This document shows, one piece after another, positions 1 through 23,371 of a stretch of 64,000 nt of DNA. This DNA comes from Dryas octopetala. Lineage: Eukaryota > Streptophyta > Magnoliopsida > Rosales > Rosaceae. Location of the stretch: NCBI GenBank assembly GCA_963921425.1, contig OY992838.1, forward strand, positions 4,898,001 through 4,962,000, given 5' to 3'. The position numbers and the translations under genes are program-made. Under the pieces are notes generated by a model. It had not been told where the DNA came from and made no database searches. It saw only the letters and a program-made list of their open reading frames with translations. The stretch's first letter is position 1; each line of letters opens with the position of its first letter.

Positions 1-9888
<9,888 letters not shown>

Positions 9889-12800
9889 ATGAATACCAGA
9901 GTCAGGACAAGACTGCAGTCTATGAAAGCTCCTCCTATGAAGAATGGAAAAGTAATCAATCACTCTAAGGCTTATGTGCTTTTGAAATTTTTAATTATTG
10001 TTTTTGAAAAACGGATTGCGCTGTTGGAGGAGCCTCTGTCATGAAGGCTATGAAGTCCATAATTATTTAATTTATTTTCATTTGAGCTTTAACTGTTTTC
10101 ACCACAAAAAATGGCTTTAAATTCTATTGAGGTGGCCGTGGCTCTAGATGATGGAGTTTCCCAAAATTCTCAAATTGTTGACATCTTGGATAGAATTCCG
10201 TGATGGGTCTTCTGTTTCATTCTGAGTAATTATTTATCTCCATTCTTTTTCTCAATTTTTTGACATGGGATTGACTATGACTGTCAATTTTTTTTAAAGG
10301 AAAGTAAAGTTGTTTTCTTCCCCAATTCTTCTTGTCTGTCTTGATCATGAAACTAATTTTCACCACAAGACAATAAGCTAGCTTCTTTGATCCATTTCCA
10401 TTATGGGTTATATATAGCTTTCTATGATTTCCCTATTAGTTCTTTCTTTTTCTGTTTCGAATTCTTCTCTGCCCAGTACACTATTTTATATTTTGTTGTA
10501 TATTTATATCCACTGCTTCGCTAAAGGAGAAGGAAGAAATGCAAGGGAGTATGCTGAGGGATACCACAAAAGCCATCACCAATGGAAGAGCTTCGAGCAG
10601 AGAGAGAAAATTGGCTTTACAAAAAGACGTATGAAATTCTTTTCTTTTTTGTAAGTTTTGGAATTTCATCTTCTTTCTCTATTCTACTGGTTATTGAGTA
10701 AATCATTCTACTTTGTTTAGGTTGATAAGCTGAAGAAGAAGCTTAGACATGAAGAGAATGTACACAGAGCTTTGCAGAGGGCATTTACTAGACCCTTGGG
10801 AGCTCTACCTCGTCTACCTCCTTATCTACCTCCTTATGTTAGTAACTCACTATTCCTGTAGATTCCTCAGTTTTCGATTTTGGGCTAAATCTCTCAATGT
10901 TTCTCATTGATTTTTTAGAGACAATATTTTCATTCATAGGAAAGTTTGAATTTGCACCAATGTTCTTGAAAATCATAGTTCAAGAAAGTAATTAGAAATA
11001 ATGAATTACTCAAAGGAGTTTTGAAGGTAATTTCAATGACACTTTCAAATTTTGTAGACATTGGAGCTTCTTGCTGAAGTGGCTGTTCTTGAAGAGGAGG
11101 TGGTTCGGCTTGAAGAACAGGTAGTGCATTTTCGGAAGGACCTGTATCAAGAAGCTGTCTACATATCAACCTCCAAGAGGAAAATGGAAGGTTCAGCTGA
11201 TTTATGTGATCCGTACCCAATAAAGAACCCCAAACAGGAGCAATCCAAATTTCAAGCTCAAAGAGTGGACAATTCTACCAATACTATGGCGAAACATTTG
11301 CAGTCTTCTTCTGGTAAGCTATAGGTTCAACCTAATTCGCAACCAATCTCATGTCCATTATATTGTTAATTGTTAGAAAGTTGAAGCTGGTCATGAAATT
11401 TTTAATGTTCTTTCCATTTCAGATGATAAGCAGGGAAAAGAGAACCAATCAAGTAATAATTTTACGAAGGACAACAAGAGATCCTTGATCCATAATGCTC
11501 AGGTTAGGACTCCAGTGAAGAGACCTCCAATTGATCCCAAAACAGCAGAAAAGCGTTTAGACCCTCAGAAACTCCGGGTACATACTAAAATATACCAATT
11601 TTCATTAAGTTACTCAAACTCATCTTCAGTGCAATGAACATGGTTTCCCTTATGTCCAGTTAGAATTTAGAGTCATGGACCAACATGGCGCAGAAGTAAG
11701 ACTTCCTAGTGTCCCGGATAAAAAACGGTCAGGAGATGATAGTCCAAACCAGATTTCTGAAGATGTTCTGAAGTGCTTATCAAGCATTCTCATGAGATTG
11801 AGTCCAGTGAAGAATTGGGGTACTGCAGAAAATTTACCTTCCTTTTCAACATTAGCAATTCAAGAAAGCAATGAAAGAACAGAATTTTGGGATCCTTATG
11901 GTATCTGTTCAGAATTTGGAAAAAGAGACGTCGGCCCATATAAGCAATTATTTGTAATTGAAGCTCACTCTATTAATCCAAACCGAGCAGCAAATGCCTT
12001 GTTCCTACTCCGTAGATTGAAGTGAGTTATCTGTTTTTAAGGTTAGGTTGGTTTTCACTTTTTTGCAGGATATAAATGTTGATAATCTTAGGAGTTATAA
12101 TCATTTTATTGGTTGAATTCTCAGACTACTGCTCGGAAAACTTGCTTCTGTAAGTTTACAAAGCCTCAGTCATCAGGAGAAGCTTGCATTCTGGATCAAT
12201 ATCTACAATTCCTGCATGATGAATGTAAGTACAACCTCTTTGTGAACATAAGTTTCTATGTTAACTATTTATAGCCATCTAAAGAGATTCCTATCTAACA
12301 CATTTCAAATTAATCCTGTGGCATTAACCTAGTCTACATGTACAATTCTTTGCGTTGTTAATATATTGCTTCATCTACTGATATTCTGCAATACTTCAGT
12401 CTTTCCTAGAACACGGAATACCTGAGAGTCCCGAAATAATTGTTGCACTAATGCAGAAGGTATAGAATATCCAAGATCCTAGAGCTCCTGTTACTTCTAA
12501 TTACAATATAGTTCTTCATAAATTCAATATATATATATATAAATATATATATTGTAGCTTGTTACATCACTTATGCTAGAAAATAATTTATATATTTGTA
12601 TTTCCTATCACTCAGGCAACAATAAATGTTGGAGGACACTTGCTAAATGCAATAACTATTGAACATTTTATCTTGAGACTACCTTATCACTCAAAATATG
12701 TAAGTAGTGCCCATTTCGAAATTTCATCTCCTATACAGAGATTTTATATTCATTTATATTCTTTTTTGGGTGGGAGCTTAAAAATAGTGGATTTCTCATC

Positions 12801-13403
12801 ATAATATTAACTCTTGAACAGACCTTCTCCAAGGGTGCCAAAAACGATGAGAAGACAGCAAGAAGCATTTTTGGATTGGAATTATCTGAACCCTTGGTAA
12901 CATTTGCACTATCATGTGGAAGCTGGTCCTCCCCTGCTGTAAGTTTACACTTGGCATAAATAAATTTCCTTGTTCGACCAAAAATAAAAATTTCCTTGTT
13001 CGAATTTCTTCACAGTTCAAAGTTCCATGAACTACCCAACTACCCTCTAATTATTGAGACTGCCTGACTGACATTAGTAATATATGGTCTCTGCCAAATG
13101 CAGGTGAAAGTGTATACTGCATCCCAGGTTGAGAATGAACTGGAGGTGGCAAAAAGAGAGTACTTACAAGCTGCAGTTGGAATTTCATCAAGCAAGTTTG
13201 CAATTCCAAAGCTTTTGGATTGGTATCTACCTGATTTTGCAAAGGATTTAGAGTCACTGCTAGACTGGATTTGCCTTCAATTACCAAGTGAACTAGGAAA
13301 AGAAGCAATTAAGCTTCTTGAAAGAGAAAAAAATGAGCCTCTTTCACAGCTTGTCCAAATTATCCCCTATGAGTTCAGTTTTAGGTACCTTCTATACACA
13401 TGA
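9889..13403 (+). CDS. MIP1-type leucine-zipper / DUF547 protein
   Basis: Eleven exons: 9889-9951, 10527-10628, 10721-10837, 11058-11313, 11423-11577, 11660-12021, 12125-12224, 12400-12459, 12616-12699, 12822-12938 and 13104-13403, giving 571 residues with frame kept at every GT-AG junction. Residues about 35-150 form a charged coiled coil ([18 protein letters not shown], then a heptad-like [19 protein letters not shown]) as in the Lzipper-MIP1 domain (ternary complex factor MIP1-like). The C-terminal part is DUF547: [12 protein letters not shown]-like segment, [56 protein letters not shown], ending SFRYLLYT as is usual for the family. The biochemical function of DUF547 is not established; the zipper suggests oligomerisation. 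An AATAAA lies at 13544-13549, about 140 bases after the stop. Intron 10 carries a 16-base duplication with a 10-base insert. Confidence 0.93.
12962..13003. repeat. 16-base direct repeat around a 10-base A-rich insert
   Basis: AAATTTCCTTGTTCGA occurs at 12962-12977 and 12988-13003, separated by CCAAAAATAA. It lies in intron 10 of the DUF547 gene and resembles a target duplication around a nearly complete loss of a retroposed copy. Confidence 0.8.
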
Positions 13404-14690
13404 TTCATTTTTGCCTCTGCAAGTTATTGTTTGCATGATTGTAAGGGTGTTGGGATTACCATTTTGTACAAAGCTATAGATATATATGATATCGAAATTA
13501 CATGTATAATCTGCTCTCTCTTGTAACTTGTAAGTAATCATGAAATAAATGGATGTTGGGGATCTCACATCAAATATGGTTTTCTGACTAATGATATCTG
13601 AAACTCCATAATGAATGCGAATTTAAACTTGTTAAGCAAATAACTGCATGCCAATGCCTGATTATTAATGCAGAATTTGTATAAAACAACACCCAAATCC
13701 TTGTTATTCTTATTTCAGACAAGTATACAATAACCATAGATGAACGTGAGCTTGAACTAAAAGAATTAGAAGTTTGAGTTTCACGGTTGAAAAAGAAAAA
13801 GAAAATAAAAGAATTAAAGTACTGACATGATATGATCTGTGTAAGTTGAGGAATCTAAACATTGTCCCATGCTCAAGAAAATCTCATTAGAAACAACCCA
13901 ACAAGTGGAGTGGTCCTAGTTTTGTCACTCTCACGACATGGACCTATCTATCAGCCACATCGAAGCAAAGAACAACTCCTTTTTAAAGTATGAGACTATG
14001 AGAGGGACATTTCACCCAAGGCAAAATCAAGAAAGAAAAAACAACAAAAAATATTAAAAAAACTCCTGCACTTTCCAAGTTACATTTTGTTTGTATGATA
14101 CTAAATAAACATATTTGTAATGTTAAAATTTGGTTATTCATCTCTGACGTCCACTCGATTTATTTATTACCATATATCTTTGTAGAAGGTAATGTCATCT
14201 TCTAGTTCGTATTAAATAATGGTCAACTATAACTAGTTAATTTTAGGTTGAAAATTTTCACTCCTGCTTAAGAACATTTGGGATTTGGCAATGGTTAGAA
14301 TTTCTGATCCGTCAAATTTCATGGCTGAAGATTTCTGTCTTCTCTCAGAAGGTCTTACACTTACACCCGTGATAGATCTGGATCACCCCACTTCATTTGT
14401 TGGGTGTCCAAATAAAAAGGTCAAAATAGTACGTGAGGTTGTAACCAAGAAAATAGTACAGGGAGGACTTTAGGCCCAACCTCAGTTGTAGTAGAAGTAG
14501 GCCCCAAATATCTTATCCGGACAAATTTGGTCCCCTCGTTAAATCTTGGACAATTGGGACTAATATTGTGTGTCACTAAACTATTTGGACCATTTTAACC
14601 GATTTTTAATCGATCATGTAATGTATTATCTCTGTAGTAGAGGTGAAAATTGTATGAGGTACCAACTTTCTATATATCATAAAATACAGT

Positions 14691-14873
14691 AATGCTACAC
14701 TTACCACATTTTTATACCACAATTTCATACCATCTTACATGGCATTCATACATTGGACACTACAAATTAAAAAATAAAACCTAAAAAAGAAAAAAGAAAT
14801 ACATATCCAGTAAAATAATGACACATCAGGTGGGATACAAATGTGGGAAAAAAAATGTGGGACAACTAGCATT
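14691..14873. mobile_element. Short MITE-like element
   Basis: Inverted ends AATGCTA...TAGCATT, followed inwards by CCACATTTTTATACCACA on the left and its diverged complement in the GTGGGATACAAATGTGGG region on the right. A-rich middle; no clear target duplication. Confidence 0.5.
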
Positions 14874-16770
14874 ATTGCATAAAATATACTACTTTTATTA
14901 GAGAGATGATATACTGCATAATCAGTTCAGAACTTAAGATAGTCTCAAGAGAAGAACTTACATATTCTCTCATCATGTGATACAACATGACATCTCCTTT
15001 TTTTATTGGCTCTTTCTCTCTCTATCTCTCTTTTCAAGAGATGCTACATCACTACGAAAATAGATAAATTTTTTTTTTGTCTCAATAGTTATACTCTTAC
15101 GATATCTGGACATAAAACAGGGGACAGCTAGCAGCTTTGAACTGACGAATGGGCCAGCAATAGCAATAGAGGCCTATGAGACGAGTCAGGAGTCAAAACG
15201 CGACCCAACAGGCCTAGTGTGAAGAGTTGTGAAGACTTTTTTCTAGAACTTGGAGTTGAGCTAATTTAGAATATTAGATTAATCTCAACCCAATCGTTTT
15301 TTGTGGTTGGGCTAATGGACTAATGGGCTGGGTTGACTTTTAATTTCATGATGAATATTATGGTAAAATAATAATTAATCTTTTTTTTTTGCCAACAAAA
15401 TATTAATTAATCTAAACCGTTGAAAAGAAACAAGTGGAGAAAACAAATTAAGCAACTATTTGAGCACGTTTGACACGCAAATTAAAAATGACCCCCATGA
15501 CTATATATATAGATGATCTAGAAACAAACAATTCCATGGGAACAATTCCATGGGAGTTGAGTTGTATATACCTATTAGGCTGTTTTATAAAATAATATAT
15601 AATTTATAATAATGCCAAATAGCTGTTGCATTATTTGAAAAGACAATTTGACCTAATGAATGAATCAACCCAATTAGAGCAAAAACGAATGTATATATTA
15701 TTTTGTGGATAATACAGTTAACACTGAAAGATAAGTAAAAGGCACCGCTCTCGCTCCAAAACAATAGGTGATGATCGATGATCCCTCTAGGAAGATCCAA
15801 GAACTGGTAGAACCTCGCTTTCTAATTCCATGTTTAACAATTAATTAATGTGATGCAAACTATAACAGTATGTGTTGTCTTACTTAATTTTTAATCTTAG
15901 TTACATCTTATAATCTAAATATATGCGAAAAATAAAATGAATTTATAACACGTTTTGTTTTGAGTGTACGTATCATGAATTCATATGATCTGAATTTGTA
16001 ATATGTGATTACGCGTGATTAAAACAAAAGATAAGAAACAAGAATATAGCAACTCAAATTCCTTACTCAAAACCTAAAAACAAAAACAAGCTAGGAGTTG
16101 TTAATTACTTAATTGTAACCTGCTGAATAAAGACATGGATTGCTGTTTGTATATGAACAGGGCATGCTAATTAATTTACTCATTGTTTACGTACGTGTTT
16201 ATGTCATGACTGATGACAATAACACCCTCAGATATAACTTAAAAAGCAAATTGTTCTCAATTTTAATTAATTGCATACACATAGGAATAAGATGCATGCT
16301 ATATAGTTTTAATTAATTATAAATGTGCAGTCATGTGCGTGTCTTCTAGATTTGTTATTACTTATCGACCAAACGATAGTTCAACTTCAACGCACTCCAT
16401 GAGCTGTCGTCGTTTCTAGATGGTCTTTTTTTTTTCTTTCCCATTTGTAGAACGCTGTTGGTGGAATTTTTCAAATAACACAAATTACAAATACTAATAA
16501 ATAGTCTATATATATGAATATATCCTTTGTCAAACGAAACTGTTGTAAATTCGATTTGATTACGTCTTCATTCTTGTCCCTGCTAACGTTCATGCATAAA
16601 AAGACAACACAAGAGCTCCGACTTGGGTTTACATTTTACACGGCCCTTCATCTTCCACCTAAACCAATTAAGAACCATATATATGGATAGGAATTATATA
16701 TATATTTATATGTATGCATTGGATAAATTTGTCTGCTAGCTAGCTTATGTGTGTGTATATATATATATAG

Positions 16771-17155
16771 AGTAAATGATGAATGATATTCAAACTTTAC
16801 CTTTAGTATTATTTTGATTCACGAACTTGTTTTTTGAATTCTTTAATTCTGGAACTTTCACCCGTGTATCACTAAGTTCATTCCATCAATTTCATCCGCT
16901 TTTTTCGTCAAGTTTAGTCACGCGCGTATCAAACATGTGAGCTACTTTGAAAAAGTAAAAATGGTAACTCATCCTCTCTTTCTTTTCCCAACGTAATATA
17001 CGTGACTAAATTTGATCAAAAAATATAGATGAAATTGACGAAATTGACTAAAATGATACATAGGTAAAAATTCGTGGAGTATATAATTTAAAAAACAAGT
17101 TTGTGAACTAAAGTAATATTCTGAGGTAAAATTTGAGGACAATTGCTATAATTCT
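16771..17155. mobile_element. Long inverted-repeat element
   Basis: The left arm (TTCAAACTTTACCTTTAGTA, then TTCACGAACTTGTTTTTT) matches the right arm read in reverse, ending in ACAATTGCTATAATTC. Arms are at least 150 bases and diverged. The flanks are TA-repeat DNA, so the target duplication cannot be resolved. Structure resembles the Mutator-type elements elsewhere in the window. Confidence 0.65.
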
Positions 17156-19839
17156 TTCTATATATAATAATAAATAATAGTAGTAATTGTACTTTGCCCT
17201 ATTCAGAAAATAAACAAAAGAATCCAGCCAATTGAAATTAATTTCAAAATTAAACAAGGAAGTGGACGGCAATGCTTATCTAGCTAGTATTGCTTATATA
17301 TATATATATATATTTGAAAGAATAATGTTATATATTTAAATAATGAGCACAAAAACGTGAATGCATTATATCTGCATGCACTCTAATTGCTTGAGTCTTG
17401 GCCAAGCTATATTGTCCAATCACTACTTTACACACTCTCTAAGTCCAAGCCCGACACCAACCCCATGTGTGCTGTTGTAACACTGTCTTTTGTACTGCTG
17501 CGAATATGTGACTAGCACCATAAAGTTAGGAATTGAAGAAATATCAGAAACAAACACCCCAATAAAATAAGTTATGGAGAGGAAAAAAATTGTCTGAGCT
17601 AGGAGGGTATTTATTATGGATATTGGGATGAGAGAGAGAGAGAGAGATGAACAGCTGTAAAAATTGATAAGATTGGTCTTGTTCCCTACCAAATCTGGCT
17701 TTTTTTCATCAAAAATCAAAAAAAGAGGCGCAGGTTTTTGTCACAACTTCAGATTTGTGTGGCCAATTTGTCAGCGTTAGATATCTTTGGGGCCCTAAAG
17801 CCCCACATAGCTGTGCACCAAAACATTACTACTCTTCAGTCTTCGATCTCCAATATTTAAGCATATTATACCCTTTTACCCATATAGCCCACCCAATTTC
17901 AACAGATTGTGGTGTATTTTAGGTATAATTTGGAATAAATTTGTGCTATAAGTTTATAACCCACTTGGAATTAGATCTACTGCCTTACTTTTCTATAAGG
18001 CTGGTACCAGGCTCAAGTGTTTGAAAACAAAGTAGAAAAAAAGAGAGTAGGGAGAGATAGATTGTCTTTAAAGGCTCATATTTGAGCCTAATAACAGCTT
18101 TGCAGGGAAATAAGGCAGGAGAGCCAGGTCCAACCCACTTAATCCAATAGAAAAAATCATTTTCTATTGTTTCAATCCACCTAGTTTCAGGGATAGATCC
18201 ACTAAGGGACAAGGGTGGTTGCCTGATCACCCGCCCGTCAGAAAACTCTTGTCAAAATTGCTGGTTTGACCTCCCAAAATGACCACTTGCAAGCACTCAC
18301 AACTTGTTCGACGAAATATCTGAATGGTTTGACCCTCGAAATAAAATTCCTAGATTCACGACTGCTGGCTGGCTTCACCACTATTTGTATGCTTCAAGAA
18401 AACTAAGCTTTTAATTCAAAAAAAAAAAAATTATGCTTTAAATTCTAGAAGTCATGAATCAATCTAACATTGATTTTACGCACGTTTGTTAACCATCAAT
18501 CTAAGACCTTCCAAAAATAGAATTTTATAGCCATCTGATATTCCAAGCCATAGCTATTAATTAAGTTTTAATTTAACTCATGCATGTAGCATAATTTATT
18601 CGAGCAGATCTTTCAAGTAAATGGGCATCAAAATCAAACAGATTAATTATATGCTTCATATGGGTTTAGATGGGATTCGAATTTAGAATTTTAGGTGTAG
18701 GAGTAACTGTTGTTACAAGACCCCCATACCAGTCCTTACCTAAAAATAAAGAATACGTATAAAATGTAATTAATTAAACGTAATTATTTTGTTGTTAGGA
18801 TAACAATACCTCCACTACATTGTGTCCAAAAGACTGGGTACCCATTATGTTCATTATGCATGACTTTCCTTTTGCCTTAAATTTACTTCTTTATCATCAG
18901 CTCGCACCCAACAGGCTAGGATTAAAAAAAAAAAAAAACTCCAAACAAATTCCTATTACGTGTTTTCCATATAATTCACAAGCAACCAAATCCTAGTCAT
19001 GTGCCCCATGTTATCATTTATTCTTGTTGTCTCGGTTGAACTTTGTAAGTACATACCAAACTCATAGCCATTATTAGTGACACATCTCAGGTGAGGCAAC
19101 CCACTCCGTTGACTGCATGCTTGTGTGTTCAAAGTTCAAACCAAGCTTGGAGGAAAAGCCACAGGTGAAATTGGTGATGACATTCATTGCGCCATCACTT
19201 TATAAATTTACGTATGCTAATGAGACTGTTTTTTCAATCCTTGAATACGATGTCAGTTTGGTTGTTCATGCTAGGATTTAGATTAAACAGTTAGATATGC
19301 TTATATATTCACACAAAAGTTTAAATTAAAAGGTTGAATTCGCTGATGTAACATACAAAATAATTTATTTTTTATACTAAACTTTAGACTGAGTCATTGA
19401 ATGTAATCGTATAACATACGAATACAAGCCCAATTAAAAGATGAATTGTACCTTAATATACAATTGTAAATGGCATGTTTTCTCATTTGGGGAATGAGAA
19501 ATTCAAACATAGAACCTTTCCTAATATTTGGAAGAATAATACCATAGAATCAATAGCTAGTTGGTATTGTAAAATTGATATTTGGTAGGTCCGCGTCTAC
19601 TATCTGGCCTCTACATGAAGGACAACTCATACCGTAAAAAACAAAAATGGAAAGTATGATTAACAATTGTGATGTGAGGGGGATTGAAATGAATGTGTTT
19701 ATAGCGCAAGTAATAATAGAAAGCAACGGCATCATTAGCTTGAAAGTATTAGAAGGCGGCTCCTAATGTTGTTGATGGTCAACAATCTCTACCTTTCCTC
19801 ATTTCTCTGTTCCTTCCTCTCCCTCATCCCCCTTCACTT

Positions 19840-19848
19840 TATATATAA
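19840..19848 (+). promoter_or_regulatory. TATA box of the DUF1645 gene
   Basis: TATATATAA 128-136 bases before the start codon, preceded by a CT-rich stretch; typical plant core promoter spacing. Confidence 0.7.
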
Positions 19849-19975
19849 ATAATATTCACTCTGTCATCTCATTTTTCAATCTGTCTCTCTTCCCAAACCA
19901 AACTTTGAAACTCGCCTCAACACTATCACAACAAGCAAGCAAGCAAGCATTTTAAACAAGGTCGATCCATCGATC

Positions 19976-21103
19976 ATGGAGGTGGTGATACCAACCAGAC
20001 CCACCATGGATTTCGACTTCAACAGCGCTCGATCTTCCCCTTGCATCACTGCCCCTTCCACCCCAAGACGCTTCGGCGACTACAACTACAACTTTGTCAG
20101 TGCACCCACCAGCCCATCTCGCATCTCCGAGTTTTACAGAGAGTTCGATGAGTTCAACACCATCACTAACTGGGAAGATAATGATGATGAAGACTACTTT
20201 GCGTCTAAGCCCAAATCACCCAAATCGTCTAATAAGCCCAAGTTTGAGGACGACTTTGCGTTTGATGTTGGCGAGGAGGTAGAGCGAACTTCTCTCTCAG
20301 CCGAAGAGCTTTTCGACGGCGGCGTTTTACGACCTTTTACGCCTCCACCTCCGCCGCAAGTGGGTCCCAAAGTCACCAAACCCACCGCCCCCAGAAGCCC
20401 ATCGTTTCTACGTCAAGTCCTTTCGCCTCGACGGAGTAAACGGGATAAAGATAATCATTCATTCGGGTCGTCGTCGACCCGAAACACCCGAAGCGTTTCG
20501 GGAGCTGACCATCAAACTAGAGGAAGAGACAGAGCTCCTCCAACCTCGTCGTCCTCGATTTCGGGTCGTAGAGCAGCGAGATCGATGTCCCCTTTGAGGG
20601 TTGCCGAGTATCAATGGGAAGAAGATGAACAAATACAACAACAGCAACAACAGCAACAACAGGCGGTGTCACAGAGGCAAAACAACAAACAGTTGGCGCC
20701 CAAAGCTCCAGCTCCATTATCTGTAACTACAGCTTGTAATCCGACGACGTCATCGAGAAAATGGAGGCTGAGAGATTTTCTGCTGTTTCGGAGCGCATCA
20801 GAAGGACGAGCAACAGACAAGGATCCATTCAGGAAGTACGCGACACTGTTCAGGAAAAGCGAAGAAATGAAGAGCGCGAGCTCGAGCTTCAGGTCCATAG
20901 ACAGCCCAGCCTCGGGTTCGAGCTCCAGGAGGAGAGGCCCGGTTTCGGCCCACGAGTTGCATTACACTGTCAACAAAGCAGTGTCCGAGGACATGAAGAA
21001 AAAGACCTTTTTGCCCTACAAGCAGGGCATTTTGGGCCGCTTGGCCTTCAATCCAGCTGTCAGTGCCCTTGCCAATGGCTTCGGCTCTCTTTCACGATCT
21101 TGA
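19976..21103 (+). CDS. DUF1645 family protein
   Basis: Intronless gene for 375 residues. The N-terminus has the conserved plant DUF1645 signature FDFNSARSSPCITAPSTP followed by FVSAPTSPSRISEFYREFDE. An acidic segment, a proline run (PPPPPQ) and Arg/Ser-rich low-complexity blocks follow. Nine consecutive glutamines lie near residues 221-229 (mixed CAA/CAG codons). The conserved KWRLRDFLLFRSASEGRA block starts near residue 262, and the C-terminus is rich in Ser/Arg with AHELHYTVNKAVSEDMK. It has no signal peptide or membrane segment; many proline-directed serines suggest phosphorylation (inference). Family members have been linked to stress responses but their molecular role is unknown. ATG 19976 follows a GCAA tandem repeat in the leader; the next in-frame ATG (20006) would lose only MEVVIPTRPT. 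Confidence 0.93.
   Translation: MEVVIPTRPTMDFDFNSARSSPCITAPSTPRRFGDYNYNFVSAPTSPSRISEFYREFDEFNTITNWEDNDDEDYFASKPKSPKSSNKPKFEDDFAFDVGEEVERTSLSAEELFDGGVLRPFTPPPPPQVGPKVTKPTAPRSPSFLRQVLSPRRSKRDKDNHSFGSSSTRNTRSVSGADHQTRGRDRAPPTSSSSISGRRAARSMSPLRVAEYQWEEDEQIQQQQQQQQQAVSQRQNNKQLAPKAPAPLSVTTACNPTTSSRKWRLRDFLLFRSASEGRATDKDPFRKYATLFRKSEEMKSASSSFRSIDSPASGSSSRRRGPVSAHELHYTVNKAVSEDMKKKTFLPYKQGILGRLAFNPAVSALANGFGSLSRS
20636..20662 (+). repeat. CAA/CAG repeat encoding nine glutamines
   Basis: CAACAACAG repeated three times inside the DUF1645 coding region; an in-frame trinucleotide tract that could vary in length between alleles. Confidence 0.9.
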
Positions 21104-23371
21104 ATGCTTTAATGTCCCAATATTGATTAATTCATTGTTCAGAATATTTTGTATTTTTGTTGTAAAGTCTTTTATTATTTGTTGTTAGGAGTGTAGAATT
21201 CATACTTGAGAAGAGTGTGGTTGGTTCATGGTGGTGCGCAGTGAGAAACTTTAAAAGTCAAGCATGATTGCCCCCATTACTGCATACACATTCTTTCTTT
21301 CATATTACGTTTGTAATTGTAAGAATATACCGAAAGCTTACATTATCAAATTCCTATATCCAATTGTCTATATAATTTCTTTCTCCTTTCAAAATTAGAA
21401 AAGAATATAAGATGAGGCTTTTACAATCTTATATTGTAGTCTATTTTCTTTAGATTATTAAAACAAAATCTTATATACAGTTTCTTGTTTACAAAACTAC
21501 TGAAATAATCGTGACGATTCAAATATGAAAAATGAATTGTATGTAAGAATTTATGGATCACTTTGATAGGGACCTCAAACCATCCTCCATACGCAATTGA
21601 TTAAGATGAGTATGTAATACCTCCACTCCAAAACAATAAACTAACCGAAGAAGAGTTTATAAGGACAGACAGCACCTAACGTCGCGTAATACACAAGTAA
21701 AAGAGATTAGGAAAATTTAACGTTAACCCTAATTCATCTTTGGTTAATTGACTTCGATCGTATTTGGTTATCCTAATTCATATGGTCAACACGCCATGAT
21801 AGAAGTATAAGACAACTGCCATCAATTTTTCATTTAATTTTTTATTTTGGGAGTGATTAAAATGTTCGCAAGTCGCAATGGATGTCTATGAAACATTGGC
21901 AGAAGTGCAGAACAACTAGATATTCTAGATAGAACACGAACCAACTCAGTTTTAACTCTAGTTTTATAATATCTCCTTTAGGGCGTGCTAACAAAAAATT
22001 TAGGGTGTACTAATAGAATAAAAGGGACGGTGAACAATAATATTGTCAACTTCTAGAAGTGAGAAAGGTTCATTGCAAGACCAAAGGTTGGATGTCAAAT
22101 CTTATGTAAATCAGCTATAAATTCTATATCAAATTTCAACTATATATTTGATATATAGGGTCTCCTGACTATATTATATATATATAGGATCTCTCCTTTA
22201 TGTTTATTTAAAGGGTAATATTATCAATTTATATTATAAAATATTAAAAAAAAACTAAAATTCAAATTCAAATACACTTAAAAAAAACAAACAAACAAAC
22301 CCGACCAACCCATTCTCACCCTCAAGGTCAACAAATCCCCGACAATGTTAGCCTCCTTTCCTCTCCTTCCCTCTTTCTTCTTAATTATACTCAAGGACAA
22401 ACTAAAAAATTTGAAAAAACAGTTGATGATTTAACATAAATATTAATATTAAAAAAAAAAGGATAAAATACAAGCTATAAAAAAAGGATAAAATTATAAT
22501 ATTAATATCTATAGAAAATTAAGATTAAATATCAAATATCAATAGTTTTTCAATAAAGCAGCATGACACTAATTTTTTTTAGTTTAGGTAATAACCTAGA
22601 GTAAGACATTTTGAATTAGGTCACAAATCAGTTTGTTATATAGTTGTAACTGTCGAACAGTCACCACAGTTGTGATTGAACTGTGACTGTTTCAAATTTA
22701 TAAAAATTTAAAATTTTTAAGAGTTTAATACTTTTGATTTAGGCTTGGGGTATAAAGTCATATAACCATTAAAGTTTAAGCCTTGCAAATATTGAAAAAA
22801 CAACAAATCAATAAAAAAGTTATGACTGTTAGACAGTCACAGCTCGATATAATCGTATTTTTTAAAATTGGTACCTAAACTGAAATTTAATACTTAAAGT
22901 AAAATGACATAAATATTTTAGTAGTTAAAATAAAAAAACATTATAATTTAGTATCTAAAATCAACATACCTTAATATCTATTATGCCTAAAGATAAGTAG
23001 AAAAGGCCATTGAGGCCACCTTCTTTAGCCTAATTCGTATGAACCCTTATAATTATAAGATTTCACATTAGGCATTTCAAGCCAGCGTAAAAATATATCA
23101 CTTTCACAAAATTGATTTGCATTTTTTAACTGGATAAAGCAATTATTGCCAAAAAAAAGGGTTAAAAATATATATATTTTTAATTTTATAAACAAATTAA
23201 AGAGATGAGAACTCAAAATGATTGATCCGAGATTAAAACAAATTTAGCCAGATTTGTACAACATCAACTTTATTATCAATACATATAATTTGAAAAAGCT
23301 ATACATGTCTTCGCCACCGCTTCTCAACAGATGGCACCAATGTGATTCCAGCATGAGGCACCCCTTTACTA
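21104..23371. other. Spacer between convergent DUF1645 and S9 peptidase genes
   Basis: Holds the 3' ends of two genes that face each other. No open frame of note. AT-rich with an AAAC tandem stretch near 22287-22302. No clear transposon ends seen. Confidence 0.55.

Larger units (their letters stand above)
13404..19975. other. Spacer between the DUF547 and DUF1645 genes
   Basis: No supportable gene. It contains the 3' UTR of the DUF547 gene, a MITE-like element at 14691-14873, a long inverted-repeat element at about 16771-17155, (AT)n runs near 16757 and 17292, a GA run near 17632-17647, and the promoter of the DUF1645 gene at the right end. Short open frames at 17423-17719 and 17985-18230 (minus) have no recognisable domain and are not called. 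Confidence 0.6.

Noticed and set aside
15373-15413. 9-base repeat AATTAATCT around a T-run and GCCAA
   Set aside because: It resembles the poly-A footprints, but the repeat is short and of low complexity, so chance is likely.
17985-18230. 81-codon minus-strand frame with a hydrophobic C-terminus
   Set aside because: No recognisable motif and no neighbouring exon that would extend it.
18405-18447. GCTTTTAATTC and GCTTTAAATTC around an A-run
   Set aside because: The flanking repeats are imperfect and AT-rich; not strong enough to call.
18650-18740. Box B-like AATTCGAATCCCATC on the minus strand
   Set aside because: No convincing box A, tail or target duplication.
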